64,000 nt of DNA from Methylonatrum sp040877625 (lineage in GTDB: Bacteria; Pseudomonadota; Gammaproteobacteria; Nitrococcales; Aquisalimonadaceae). Position numbers and translations under genes: made by a program. The DNA lies in assembly GCA_040877625.1 (NCBI GenBank), contig JBBDNK010000005.1:1-64000 (forward strand). The letters are read 5' to 3'. Of this stretch, positions 49,665 to 59,532 are shown one piece after another (positions within the stretch are counted from its first letter, which is position 1; each line of letters starts with the position of its first letter). Under the pieces are notes generated by a model. That model saw only the letters and a list, made by a program, of their open reading frames with translations. It did not search any database and was not told the DNA's origin.

Positions 49665-50734
49665 GCGTGGTACCGCGGGCTTAGCTCATGGACTGCTGCA
49701 ATCATGGCCGCGGCATGGTCGGGATGCACCTCCGGGTGTATGCCATGGCCGAGATTGAACACGTGACCGCTGCCATGGCCGTAACTCTCCAGAACCTGGG
49801 ATACCTGGTTGCGGATGATCGGTGGTGAGGCGTACAGCACGGCAGGGTCGAGATTGCCCTGGAGGGCGACCTTGTCGCCGACCCGGCGGCGGGCGTCACC
49901 GAGATCCTGCGTCCAGTCTATGCCCAGCCCGTGCGCACCAGTATCCGCCATGTCTTCCAGCCAGGCACCGCCGTTCTTGGTGAAAAACACGACCGGCACC
50001 TCGAGTCCTTCGGGGCTTCTGGTCAGGTTTGCGATGATCTGGCGCGTATAGCGCAAGGAGAAATCCCGATAAGTAGCGGGCGTGAGTATGCCGCCCCAGG
50101 TGTCGAAAATCATCAGCGCCTGGGCGCCGGCAGCGATCTGCGCGTTGAGATAGGCGATAACGGACCGCGCCAGAACGTCCAGCAGATGGTGCATCAGCTC
50201 GGGGCGCGCATACAGCATCTCCTTGCTGTGGGCGAAGTTCTTGCTCGAACCGCCTTCGATCATATAGGTGGCCAGTGTCCACGGGCTGCCGGTGAAGCCG
50301 ATCAGCGGCACCTTGCCGTCCAGATCCCGGCGAATCAGGCGCAATGCCGTGGTCACATAGGCGAGCTCCTGCTCCGGGTCCGGTACGCCGAGCGCCTTTA
50401 CCGCGGCTTCGTCTCGCAGCGGGCGCTCGAACTTCGGCCCTTCGCCTTCGGCGAAATACAGGCCGAGTCCCATGGCATGAGGAATGGTGAGAATGTCGGA
50501 GAACAGAATGGCGGCGTCCAGGGGGAAGCGGTCGAGGGGCTGCATGGTGACTTCGCAGGCCAGTTCCGGGCTTTGGCACAGGCTGAGAAAGTTGCCGGCC
50601 CGCTTGCGGCTGGCACGGTACTCGGGTAGATACCGTCCTGCCTGGCGCATCATCCAGACCGGCGTGCGTTCGACGGGCTGACGCAGCAGCGCGCGGATCA
50701 GGAGATCATTCTGCAGGGAGGCGGTCGTTGTCAC
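49661..50734 (-). CDS. hemE: Uroporphyrinogen decarboxylase
   Basis: Haem-pathway enzyme of 357 residues. A GTG start at 50734, preceded by GGAG, gives the usual N-terminus; the frame continues to 50809 without conserved sequence. The signature 'PVWMMRQAGRYLPEYR' and 'GFTGSPWTLATYMIEG' are present, with the catalytic Asp region 'FSDILTIP' and Tyr in 'GSPWTLATYM'. The stop codon is in the stem of the repeat at 49627. Upstream (50735-50888) lies the end of gltD. Confidence 0.96.
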   Translation of the reverse strand: MTTTASLQNDLLIRALLRQPVERTPVWMMRQAGRYLPEYRASRKRAGNFLSLCQSPELACEVTMQPLDRFPLDAAILFSDILTIPHAMGLGLYFAEGEGPKFERPLRDEAAVKALGVPDPEQELAYVTTALRLIRRDLDGKVPLIGFTGSPWTLATYMIEGGSSKNFAHSKEMLYARPELMHHLLDVLARSVIAYLNAQIAAGAQALMIFDTWGGILTPATYRDFSLRYTRQIIANLTRSPEGLEVPVVFFTKNGGAWLEDMADTGAHGLGIDWTQDLGDARRRVGDKVALQGNLDPAVLYASPPIIRNQVSQVLESYGHGSGHVFNLGHGIHPEVHPDHAAAMIAAVHELSPRYHA

Positions 50735-50888
50735 GGAAGCTGCTCCGAACCTTGGAAGTGAGTGTCTGCGAATGTGTGCGTCCGAGCGGCGTTGGGATCG
50801 TGAATTCAAGATACGGCTCCGGCTGAACGGGACTTTTTCCGAAACCGCATTCTATACACCAATTGCTTATCCGGTAATTGGTCGGTTG

Positions 50889-52295
50889 TCATACTCCCAG
50901 ATAGTTCAATATGCCCTTGGCGGCCTCGCGGCCTTCGTACACGGCAGTCACCACCAGGTCGGAGCCGCGCACCATGTCGCCGCCGGAGAACACCTTCGGG
51001 TTACCGGTCTGACCAAAGCGCTGTTTGTCCTTGCTGATGCTGACGCGGTCGCGTTCGTCGGTGGCGATGTCATGCTGCTCGAACCATTGCGCCGGACTGG
51101 GGCGGAAACCGAACGCGATGATGACCCGGTCGGCCGGAATGATTTCCTCGGTGCCGGGTACGGCTTCCGGCCGGCGGCGGCCGCGTTCATCGGGCTCGCC
51201 GAGCTGCGTGGTGACGACCTTGACGCCCTCCACGCGAGAATTGCCGACAATTTCCACCGGCTGTCTGTTCCAGAGAAAGCGTACACCCTCTTCCTTGGCG
51301 TTCATCACCTCGCGGCGCGAACCGGGCATGTTTTCCTCGTCACGGCGGTAGGCGCAGGTCACGCGCGTGGCGCCCTGACGAATGGCAGTGCGGTTGCAGT
51401 CCATTGCGGTATCGCCGCCGCCAAGCACCACCACCTGCTTGCCCTGCATGTCCACGAAGTCCGCCGGGGATTTCTCGTAGCCGAGTTCGCGATTGATGTT
51501 GGAGACCAGGTACGGCAGGGCTTCGTGCACGCCGTCGAGCTCTTCGCCGGGAAAACCGCCACGCATGTAGGTGTAAGTGCCCATGCCAAGGAACACGGCG
51601 TCGAATTCGTCCAGCAGCTGCTGGAAGGGAATATCCTCGCCGATGGTGACACCGAGGCGGAATTCCACGCCCATGCCTTCGAGAACTTCCCTGCGGGTGC
51701 GGACAATGTGTTTTTCCAGCTTGAATGGCGGGATGCCGAACGTCAGCAGGCCGCCAATTTCGGGGTATTTATCAAACACCACCGGTTTGACGCCGTTGCG
51801 CGCCAGGATGTCGGCCGCACCGATGCCGGCAGGGCCGGCACCGACCACCGCGACACGCTTGCCGGTGTCGGTGACGCCGGAGAGGTCCGGGCGCCAACCG
51901 GCCTTGAAGGCCTCGTCGGTGATATAGCGCTCAATGGAGCCGATGGTCACCGCGCCGAAGCCGTCATTCAGCGTGCAGGCGCCTTCGCAGAGGCGGTCCT
52001 GGGGACACACCCGCCCACAGACTTCGGGCAGGGAGTTGGTGCGGTGAGACAACTCGGCAGCCTCGAACAGATTGCCTTCCGCAACCAGCTTCAGCCAGTT
52101 GGGAATGTAGTTATGCACCGGGCATTTCCACTCGCAATAAGGATTGCCGCAGTCCAGGCAGCGATCCCCCTGTGCGGCGGCGGTTTCCTTGTCGAACGTG
52201 CCGTAGATCTCGCCCGACTTCTGAATGCGGACCTGAACCGGTTCTTTCTCCGGATCCTGCCTCGGGACTTCGATGAATTGAAAATTGTTACCCAT
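50889..52295 (-). CDS. gltD: Glutamate synthase small subunit
   Basis: Iron-sulfur flavoprotein of 468 residues. The N-terminal cluster motif 'CLDCGNPYCEWKCPVHNYIPNW', a second Cys set 'CGRVCPQDRLCEGAC', the FAD loop 'VVGAGPAGIGAADIL' and the NADPH loop 'VVLGGGDTAMDCNRTAI' are clear. It passes electrons from NADPH to the large subunit for ammonia assimilation. It follows gltB after 93 bases. Confidence 0.96.
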   Translation of the reverse strand: MGNNFQFIEVPRQDPEKEPVQVRIQKSGEIYGTFDKETAAAQGDRCLDCGNPYCEWKCPVHNYIPNWLKLVAEGNLFEAAELSHRTNSLPEVCGRVCPQDRLCEGACTLNDGFGAVTIGSIERYITDEAFKAGWRPDLSGVTDTGKRVAVVGAGPAGIGAADILARNGVKPVVFDKYPEIGGLLTFGIPPFKLEKHIVRTRREVLEGMGVEFRLGVTIGEDIPFQQLLDEFDAVFLGMGTYTYMRGGFPGEELDGVHEALPYLVSNINRELGYEKSPADFVDMQGKQVVVLGGGDTAMDCNRTAIRQGATRVTCAYRRDEENMPGSRREVMNAKEEGVRFLWNRQPVEIVGNSRVEGVKVVTTQLGEPDERGRRRPEAVPGTEEIIPADRVIIAFGFRPSPAQWFEQHDIATDERDRVSISKDKQRFGQTGNPKVFSGGDMVRGSDLVVTAVYEGREAAKGILNYLGV

Positions 52296-52388
52296 GCGTT
52301 TTTGTCAGCACTCTGCTCGCGTCGGCATACGGCCGGCGCAGGGTTCTGGAGGCGGCGCGACCTCGCGGGTCGCACCGGTCCGTCCGGA

Positions 52389-55300
52389 TCAGGCCGCGGC
52401 CCGTAGCGTCTCCAGGATGCTCTGCAGATCCGTGGCTTTCGGCTTCACCAGCCAGAAGCGGCGCAGATAATCGCGGAAGTTGTCCAGAATTTCCTGTCCC
52501 CAGGCGCTTCCGGTTTCGTTCACATATTCGCGAATCATTGCCTGCAGATAGTTGCGGTGCGCTTCCATGGACTCCGAACGTACGCGGTGTATGTCGATCA
52601 GTTCGTGGTTGTATCGGTCCACGAACTCGTTGTCGAGATCCAGTACGAATGCGAAGCCGCCGGTCATGCCGGCACCGAAGTTCAGGCCGGTCTCGCCAAG
52701 CACGCAGACCACACCGCCGGTCATGTACTCGCAGCCGTGGTCGCCAACACCTTCCACGACCGCGTGGGCGCCGGAGTTGCGCACGGCAAACCGTTCACCG
52801 GCCTGACCGGCGGCGAACAGCTTGCCGCCGGTAGCACCGTACAGGCAGGTGTTGCCCATGATGGTGGTGTCTTTCGACCGGAAGCCGCTGTTCGCGGGCG
52901 GGTAGATGACCAGCTTGCCGCCAGCCATGCCCTTGCCCACGTAGTCGTTGGCGTCGCCTTCCAGGTGCATGTGCAGGCCGGCCGCGTTCCAGACGCCGAA
53001 GCTCTGGCCGACGCTGCCTTCCAGGCGCAGCACCAGGGGATGGTCGGCCATGCCGTAATTTCCGTGCCTCCTGGCAATCTCCCCGGACAACCGGGCACCG
53101 ATCGAGCGGTTGAAATTCTTTACCTGATAAGCGAATTTGCCGCCGCGTCTGGCTTCGATGGCGGGCAGGCAGTCGCGCACCATCTGTTCGGCCAGTTCAC
53201 CCTTGTCGAACGGTTCATTGCGGGGTTTGAGGCAGAACCGCGGCTTGCTTTCGGGCACACCGCCGTCGGACAGCAGCGGGCGGAGATCCAACTGCCGCTG
53301 CTTCTCGGTCTCGCCGGGCAGAATCTCCAGCAGATCGGTGCGGCCGATCAGATCCTCCAGGCTCTTCACGCCCAGCCTGGCCAGCCATTCACGGGTTTCC
53401 CTGGCCACGAACTTGAAGTAATTCGCCACCTTCTCCGGGGTGCCGATGAAGTGCTTCAGGCGCAGCACCTTCTGCTGAGTCGCGACGCCGGTGGCGCAGT
53501 TGTTCAGATGGCAGATACGCAGGTACTTGCAGCCCATGGCGATCATCGGCGCGGTGCCGAAGCCGAAGCTCTCGGCGCCCAGTATGGCCGCCTTGATGAC
53601 GTCCAGGCCGGTCTTCATGCCGCCGTCGGCCTGCACCCGGACCTTGTCCCGCAGATCATTCGCGCGCAGCGCATGATGGGTTTCCACCAGCCCGAGTTCC
53701 CAGGGCGCGCCGGCGTACTTGACCGAGGTCAACGGGCTGGCGCCGGTGCCGCCATCATAGCCGGCAATGGTTATGAGGTCCGCGTAGGCCTTGGCGACGC
53801 CGGCGGCAATGGTGCCGACGCCGGCCACGGAGACCAGTTTCACCGAAACCAGCGCTTCCGGGTTGACCTGCTTGAGGTCGAAGATGAGCTGCGCCAGATC
53901 CTCGATGGAGTAGATGTCGTGGTGCGGCGGCGGTGAGATCAGTGCCACCCCCGGGCTGGAGAAGCGCAGCCGGGCGATCATCTCGTTGACCTTGTGGCCG
54001 GGCAGCTGGCCGCCCTCGCCGGGCTTCGCACCTTGTGCGACCTTGATCTGCAACACTTCGGCATTGACCAGGTAATGCGGTGTCACGCCGAAGCGGCCGG
54101 ATGCCACCTGCTTGATCTTGGACATGCGCTCGTTGCCGTAGCGGGCTTCGTCTTCACCGCCCTCGCCGGAGTTGGAGCGCCCGCCCAGGCGGTTCATGGC
54201 GATGGCCAGGGACTCGTGCGCCTCCGGGGACAGCGCGCCCAGGGACATGCCGGCGGAATCGAAGCGCGGCAGGATCGATTCGATCGGCTCCACCTCGTCG
54301 ATGTCCAACGGCTTGTCGGCCAGCTTCAGCTTCAGCAAATCGCGCAGCACGGCGGGCTGACGGCTGTTGACCAGTTCGCAGAATTCGCCCCAGACACGGT
54401 AATCGTTGGTCTCAACGGCGGTCTGCAGTGTGCGTACCACGTCCGGGTTGTAGGCGTGGTACTCGCCTTCGTGGATGTATTTCAGCAGGCCGCCCTTGCG
54501 TACCACGGCGCGGCGGGACCAGGCCTCGTCGGCCAGGGTCTTCTGGTCGTTCTCCAGGTCCACGAAACGGCTGCCCTGGACGCGGCTGACGGCGCCGTTG
54601 AAGCACTGTTCCACCACGTCGTCCGCCAGGCCGACAATCTCGAACAGTTGCGCGCCGCGATAACTGGCCACGGTGGAAATACCCATCTTGGACAGGATCT
54701 TGAACAGCCCCTTGTTGATGCCCTTGCGGTAATTGGTGCGCAGCTTGTCCGCCGCCGCATTCTTGATCACGCCGGAGCGCTGCATGCCGCGGATGGTGGC
54801 GTAGGCCAGATACGGATAGATGGCGGTGGCGCCGAAGCCGACAAGCACCGCGAAATGATGCGGATCGCGGGCAGTCGCGGTCTCCACCACGATATTGGCA
54901 TCGCAGCGCAGGCCCTTGCTCACCAGGCGATGATGCACGGCACCGGTGGCCAGCAGGGCGTGGATGGGCAGCCAGCCTTCCTCGATGTCGCGGTCGGACA
55001 GCACGATGATGACCTTGCCGTCGCGCACGGCCTGCTCAGCCCTGTCGGCGACGGCTTCGATGGCCGCCTTGAGGCCGTCCGCAGGCTGATACTGCAGGCT
55101 GATTACCTCATTGCCGTAGGCCGGATCGTCCTGGTTCAGCAGCAGCAGGAACTTGGTCCGTGACAGCACTGGCGATTCCACCACCAGCCGCCGGGCATGG
55201 TTCTCGGTTTCCTCGAACACGTTCTGTTCGCGCCCGAAGCAGGTCTCCAGGGACATCACGATCTGCTCGCGCAGTGGGTCGATGGCCGGATTGGTGACCT

Positions 55301-56909
55301 GGGCAAACTGCTGGCGGAAGTAGTCGTACAGCGCCCGTTCCTGCCGCGACAGCACTGGAAGGGGGGTATCGTCGCCCATCGAGCCCACGGCTTCCTGGCC
55401 GCCTTCGGCGAGGACCCGCACCACGGCGTCGTTTTCTTCCAGGGTGACGTTGAACATCTTCTGGTACGTGGGCAGCAGATCCTCCGTGATGGGGGTGCCG
55501 TCTTCTTCCAGTTCCGTTTCTTCCAGGGTGGACTCCAGCCGCTGGAGGTGGCTGTTAAGCCAGGCCTTGTAGGGCTGGCGCTGCTTCAGCCGATTGTCGA
55601 CATCGCCCGGCAGCAGCAGCTCGCCGGTGTGCGTGTCCACGGCGAGCATCTCGCCGGGCTTGAGGCGGCCCTTGGTGACCACGTCTTCCGGCGCGTAGTC
55701 ATACACGCCGATCTCGGAAGCGAGCGTGATGTGGCGGTCCCTGGTGATGACGTAGCGCGCAGGACGCAGGCCGTTGCGGTCAAGCACGCAGCCGGCATGA
55801 CGGCCGTCGGTCAGCACGATGCCCGCCGGGCCGTCCCAGGGCTCCACGTGCATGGAGTTGTATTCATAGAAGGCGCGCAGGTCGACGTCCATGCCGTCGA
55901 CGTTCTGCCATGCCGGCGGGATCAGCAGGCGCATGGCGCGGAACATGTCCATGCCGCCGGCCATCAGCACTTCCAGCATATTGTCCAGGCTGCAGGAGTC
56001 GGAGTCCTCGGTGTTTACCAGCGGGGCAATCTCGCTCATGTCCGGGATCAGCGGGGTGGCGAACTTCGCCGCACGGGCGTTTGCCCAGTTGCGATTGCCC
56101 TGCACGGTATTGATTTCGCCATTGTGAGCGAGATAGCGAAACGGTTGGGCGAGGCGCCATTCCGGCCAGGTGTTGGTGGAGAACCGCTGGTGGAACACGC
56201 AGATGGAGGTCTCGATGCGCTGATCCTGCAGGTCCCGGTAGAACACGGGCAGATTGGCCGGCATGACCAGGCCCTTGTAGGACAGTACCTGGCTGGACAG
56301 GCTGGAAACGTAAAAGGTGTTGTCAGCGTCCTCAATCGCCTTCTCGGCCTTGCGCCGGGCGATGAAGAGGTTGCGTTCGAAGTCCGTCTGTTCCATGCCG
56401 GTGGGTGCGCTGACGAAAACCTGTTCGATGACCGGCAGCGTCTCCAGTGCCTCGGCACCGCACGCCTCGGGGTCCGTGGGCACCACGCGCCAGCCGATCA
56501 CGTCGAGGCTTTGGTCTTCAAGGGCACGGTCGAGGGTCTTGCGGGCTTTCCCGGCCAGAGCCTCGTCGGTGTTGAGGAACACCAGGCCCACCGCATAGAG
56601 CTCGCCGACGTCCCAGCCGTTCTCGGCCGCGACGGCACGCAGGAAGCCGTCCGGCGTTTTCAGCAGCAGGCCGCAGCCGTCACCGGTTTTGCCATCGGCG
56701 GCAACGGCGCCACGGTGCGTCAGGCGCGCCAGCGAGTCGATCGCGGTCGCCAGGACCCAGTGGCTGGGTTGCCCATCCATATGAGCAATAAGCCCGAACC
56801 CGCAGTTATCCTTCTCGAAGCTCGGCCGATAAAGAGTCGGCCGACCAGCATTCTCGTATCTCACGGGAAAAGCCTCTGCGTGGTGGTTGTCAAGAGCCTG
56901 CCATCGCAT
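52389..56909 (-). CDS. gltB: Glutamate synthase large subunit
   Basis: Protein of up to 1506 residues, the normal size. The Ntn amidotransferase nucleophile Cys follows a short propeptide in 'FEKDNCGFGLIAHMDG' (about residue 36). The FMN-barrel region and the 3Fe-4S motif 'MGCKYLRICHLNNCATGVATQ' are present, and the C-terminal glutamate-synthase helix domain ends the protein. It makes glutamate from glutamine and 2-oxoglutarate. The start is uncertain (ATG 56909 or GTG 56861; neither has a strong ribosome site). A good promoter lies about 280 bases upstream. Confidence 0.95.
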   Translation of the reverse strand: MRWQALDNHHAEAFPVRYENAGRPTLYRPSFEKDNCGFGLIAHMDGQPSHWVLATAIDSLARLTHRGAVAADGKTGDGCGLLLKTPDGFLRAVAAENGWDVGELYAVGLVFLNTDEALAGKARKTLDRALEDQSLDVIGWRVVPTDPEACGAEALETLPVIEQVFVSAPTGMEQTDFERNLFIARRKAEKAIEDADNTFYVSSLSSQVLSYKGLVMPANLPVFYRDLQDQRIETSICVFHQRFSTNTWPEWRLAQPFRYLAHNGEINTVQGNRNWANARAAKFATPLIPDMSEIAPLVNTEDSDSCSLDNMLEVLMAGGMDMFRAMRLLIPPAWQNVDGMDVDLRAFYEYNSMHVEPWDGPAGIVLTDGRHAGCVLDRNGLRPARYVITRDRHITLASEIGVYDYAPEDVVTKGRLKPGEMLAVDTHTGELLLPGDVDNRLKQRQPYKAWLNSHLQRLESTLEETELEEDGTPITEDLLPTYQKMFNVTLEENDAVVRVLAEGGQEAVGSMGDDTPLPVLSRQERALYDYFRQQFAQVTNPAIDPLREQIVMSLETCFGREQNVFEETENHARRLVVESPVLSRTKFLLLLNQDDPAYGNEVISLQYQPADGLKAAIEAVADRAEQAVRDGKVIIVLSDRDIEEGWLPIHALLATGAVHHRLVSKGLRCDANIVVETATARDPHHFAVLVGFGATAIYPYLAYATIRGMQRSGVIKNAAADKLRTNYRKGINKGLFKILSKMGISTVASYRGAQLFEIVGLADDVVEQCFNGAVSRVQGSRFVDLENDQKTLADEAWSRRAVVRKGGLLKYIHEGEYHAYNPDVVRTLQTAVETNDYRVWGEFCELVNSRQPAVLRDLLKLKLADKPLDIDEVEPIESILPRFDSAGMSLGALSPEAHESLAIAMNRLGGRSNSGEGGEDEARYGNERMSKIKQVASGRFGVTPHYLVNAEVLQIKVAQGAKPGEGGQLPGHKVNEMIARLRFSSPGVALISPPPHHDIYSIEDLAQLIFDLKQVNPEALVSVKLVSVAGVGTIAAGVAKAYADLITIAGYDGGTGASPLTSVKYAGAPWELGLVETHHALRANDLRDKVRVQADGGMKTGLDVIKAAILGAESFGFGTAPMIAMGCKYLRICHLNNCATGVATQQKVLRLKHFIGTPEKVANYFKFVARETREWLARLGVKSLEDLIGRTDLLEILPGETEKQRQLDLRPLLSDGGVPESKPRFCLKPRNEPFDKGELAEQMVRDCLPAIEARRGGKFAYQVKNFNRSIGARLSGEIARRHGNYGMADHPLVLRLEGSVGQSFGVWNAAGLHMHLEGDANDYVGKGMAGGKLVIYPPANSGFRSKDTTIMGNTCLYGATGGKLFAAGQAGERFAVRNSGAHAVVEGVGDHGCEYMTGGVVCVLGETGLNFGAGMTGGFAFVLDLDNEFVDRYNHELIDIHRVRSESMEAHRNYLQAMIREYVNETGSAWGQEILDNFRDYLRRFWLVKPKATDLQSILETLRAAA

Positions 56910-57274
56910 AGCGACAACAGGCTTTCAATCCAGCGGAGCCGGGCGGTAACGATGTGAATGTCTCCAGCGTCCGCGGCATGTTGTGTCGGCCTCAAGCGCT
57001 CGCCCTCGCACGATGCTCCGCTTCCCTCCCGTTCGGCGCAACTTGGCGGCCCGGCGGTGCGGCGCACTGCCAGCACCGGGGCCAGCAGGGTGCTGAGCCG
57101 AGGGTATTCGAGGCGCCCCGTACGGATTCCATCCGGATCTCAGGCGGCGTCTCTTCCAGTGAACGGGACCGCGCACCAGACGAACGGCCGGCTAGTATAG
57201 CGTTTCAACCCTGCTCGCTCAAACATGCCGGAGAGCGTTGTTGCGTGACGCCTCCGGAAGGGAGCCGCCCTTTA
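56910..57274 (-). other. Long gltB leader region
   Basis: 365 bases without a supportable gene. It contains the promoter at 57194-57222 and so leaves an untranslated leader of about 280 bases before gltB. Frames on both strands here are short and lack known motifs. A regulatory leader is possible but I see no named riboswitch. Confidence 0.6.
57194..57222 (-). promoter_or_regulatory. Sigma-70-type promoter of gltBD
   Basis: Minus strand: -35 TTGAGC (57217-57222), exactly 17 bases, -10 TATACT (57194-57199). It is placed between dgt and gltB and points to gltB. Confidence 0.7.
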
Positions 57275-58447
57275 TTATGTCAGACGCCGGGGGTTGAACA
57301 GGCGCTCGTACTCATCGATGGCGTAGCGGTCGGTCATGCCGGCGATGTAGTCGGCCACGCCTCTGGCGCGGCCGGAGGCGCCGTGCCGCTGCTCCAGCAG
57401 GCGGGCGTTATCGTGCTGTTGGGGTGGCATCAGTGCGATATCGTCGAACAGTGCCTCGAACAGCCGGGTGACTGTGCCCTTGGCTTTCTCGGCCATACGG
57501 TAGACCCGGTGGTGACGGTACAGGGCCTGAAACAGAAACTGCTTCAGCTCCTGGTGTTGGCGGTGCATGTCTTCGCTGAAGGTGATCAGAGGGGTTTGCA
57601 TTGCGCGTACTTCCTCGATGCTCGCTGGTGCCGATGCCGCAATGGTGCTCCGGGAATGTTGAATCACGTCGGCAACCTGGTCGCCGATCATCTGCCGTAC
57701 GGTCTCGTAGATCATGCGGCGCTGTGGCAGATCCGGATAGCGGCCGCGTACGCGCGCCAGCAATCTGCCGGTAAATTCCAGCTGCTGCAGTTGCTCGATG
57801 GTGATCATGCCGGCACGCAGGCCGTCGTCGACGTCATGGCTGTTGTAGGCGATGCCGTCGGCAAGGTTGGCAAGCTGTGCCTCCAGGCCGGGTTGGCGGC
57901 GGCGCAGGAAACGTTCGCCGAGAGCGCCCAGGCGGCGGGCGTTGGCGGCGGAGCAGTGCTTGAGTACACCCTCTCTGGTTTCGAATGTGAGATTGAGCCC
58001 GTCGAATTCGGCGTAGCGCTGCTCCAGTTTGTCGACCACCCGCAGAGACTGAAGATTGTGCTCGAAGCCACCGTACTCACGCATGCAGGCATTCAGGGCA
58101 TCCTGCCCGGCGTGGCCGAAGGGTGTGTGGCCCAGATCATGTGCCAGCGTGATGGCTTCGGTGAGGTCTTCGTTCAGGCGCAGCGCCCGGGCGATGGTCC
58201 GGGCGATCTGGCATACCTCCAGGGTATGAGTGAGTCGGGTGCGAAACAGGTCCCCTTCGTGATTGACGAACACCTGGGTCTTGTACTCCAGGCGGCGAAA
58301 CGCCGAGCTGTGAATGATGCGATCCCGGTCGCGCTGAAACTCGCTGCGGTAGGTGGGCGAGGGTTCCGGATGGCGCCGGCCGAGTGAGTGCTCGGGGGCC
58401 GCGGCCCAGGAGCCGGTGCCGGCTTGGTCGCCCCAGCTTGCAGTCAT
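57275..58447 (-). CDS. dgt: dGTPase-type triphosphohydrolase
   Basis: HD-domain protein of 390 residues of the type 2 deoxyguanosinetriphosphate triphosphohydrolase family. 'FQRDRDRIIHSSAFRRLEYKTQVF', the metal motif 'LAHDLGHTPFGHAGQDALN' and 'GIAYNSHDVDDG' are intact. It removes triphosphate from dNTPs and influences dNTP pools. It overlaps the end of aroB by 4 bases (ATGA). Confidence 0.95.
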   Translation of the reverse strand: MTASWGDQAGTGSWAAAPEHSLGRRHPEPSPTYRSEFQRDRDRIIHSSAFRRLEYKTQVFVNHEGDLFRTRLTHTLEVCQIARTIARALRLNEDLTEAITLAHDLGHTPFGHAGQDALNACMREYGGFEHNLQSLRVVDKLEQRYAEFDGLNLTFETREGVLKHCSAANARRLGALGERFLRRRQPGLEAQLANLADGIAYNSHDVDDGLRAGMITIEQLQQLEFTGRLLARVRGRYPDLPQRRMIYETVRQMIGDQVADVIQHSRSTIAASAPASIEEVRAMQTPLITFSEDMHRQHQELKQFLFQALYRHHRVYRMAEKAKGTVTRLFEALFDDIALMPPQQHDNARLLEQRHGASGRARGVADYIAGMTDRYAIDEYERLFNPRRLT

Positions 58448-59532
58448 CGTGAGAACGCGTTCAGTGTGCGAGTCAGGGCATCGGGGGCGAACGCATCGGT
58501 TACCACCGCATTGCCCATGCCCTGTTGCAGGACCAGCCGCAGGCGGCCGCTTTCCACCTTTTTGTCGACTGCCATCAATTCCATGAAGCGCCCGGGCTCC
58601 ATGCCGGCGGGGGGGTGATCGGGCAGGCCCGCGCGCCGAATCAGGCTCTCCACGCGGGTGTAGTCGTCGTTGTCCAACCAGCCCAGCTGCCGCGACATCC
58701 AGGCGGCCATGAGCATGCCGGTACCCACTGCTTCTCCGTGCAGCCAGGTGCCGTAGCCGGTGGCGGTTTCGATGGCGTGCCCGAAGGTGTGACCGAGGTT
58801 GAGTATGGCGCGGATGCCGGTTTCCCGTTCATCGGCGGCGACGACGTCCGCCTTGATTCGGCAGGAAGCCAGGATGGCGTGGGTCAGAGCGGCTTCATCG
58901 CGTGCCAGCAGGGCATCCATGTTGTCTTCCAGCCAGACAAGGAACCCGGCATCACGGATAAGGCCGTACTTGATGACTTCCGCCAGGCCGGCGGTGAGTT
59001 CCCGGTCGGGCAGGGTATGCAGGGTGCCAGTATCCGCCAGTACGCAGAGCGGCTGGTGGAACGCGCCGATCATGTTCTTTCCCAGCGGGTGATTGACCCC
59101 GGTCTTGCCGCCTACCGAGGAATCCACCTGTGCCAGAAGTGTGGTCGGTATCTGGATGAAATTCACACCGCGCTGGTAGGTGGCGGCCACAAAGCCGGCA
59201 AGGTCTCCGACCACGCCGCCGCCCAGGGCGATCAACGTGCTCTGGCGGTGGAAGCGTTTTTCCAGCAGGCGGTCGTAAACCCGCAGGCAGGTGTCCAGAG
59301 TCTTGTGCTGTTCGCCGTCCGGCAGAACCACGCTTTCCACGGCAAGGCCCTGTAGCGTCTGTCGTAATGGTTCCAGATACAGGGGGGCGACCGTTGTGTT
59401 GGTCACCACCAGTATCCGATCACTACGCAGATGAGGGCGGATCAGTTCCGGTCTGTGCAGCAGGCCGGAACCCACGTGGATCGGGTAGCCGCGCTCACCC
59501 AGCTCGACAGTCAGTGTCTTTTCCATGCTCAC
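58444..59532 (-). CDS. aroB: 3-dehydroquinate synthase
   Basis: Shikimate-pathway enzyme of 362 residues. 'DGEQHKTLDTC', the NAD loop 'LGGGVVGDLAGFVAATYQRG', 'IPTTLLAQVDSSVGGKTGVNHPLGKN' and the zinc ligands in 'LNLGHTFGHAIE' and 'WLHGEAV' are all present. It overlaps aroK by 4 bases upstream and dgt downstream. Confidence 0.97.
   Translation of the reverse strand: MSMEKTLTVELGERGYPIHVGSGLLHRPELIRPHLRSDRILVVTNTTVAPLYLEPLRQTLQGLAVESVVLPDGEQHKTLDTCLRVYDRLLEKRFHRQSTLIALGGGVVGDLAGFVAATYQRGVNFIQIPTTLLAQVDSSVGGKTGVNHPLGKNMIGAFHQPLCVLADTGTLHTLPDRELTAGLAEVIKYGLIRDAGFLVWLEDNMDALLARDEAALTHAILASCRIKADVVAADERETGIRAILNLGHTFGHAIETATGYGTWLHGEAVGTGMLMAAWMSRQLGWLDNDDYTRVESLIRRAGLPDHPPAGMEPGRFMELMAVDKKVESGRLRLVLQQGMGNAVVTDAFAPDALTRTLNAFSR

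Noticed and set aside
50772..52406. 544-codon frame on the plus strand
   Set aside because: Antisense to gltD, which has intact Fe-S, FAD and NADPH motifs.
55197..56957. 586-codon frame on the plus strand
   Set aside because: Antisense to gltB, whose domains and motifs are complete; no recognisable protein sequence on the other strand.
56954..58387. 477-codon plus-strand frame covering the gltB-dgt gap
   Set aside because: Mostly antisense to dgt; the part in the gap has no motif or start site, so it does not fill the gap with a gene.
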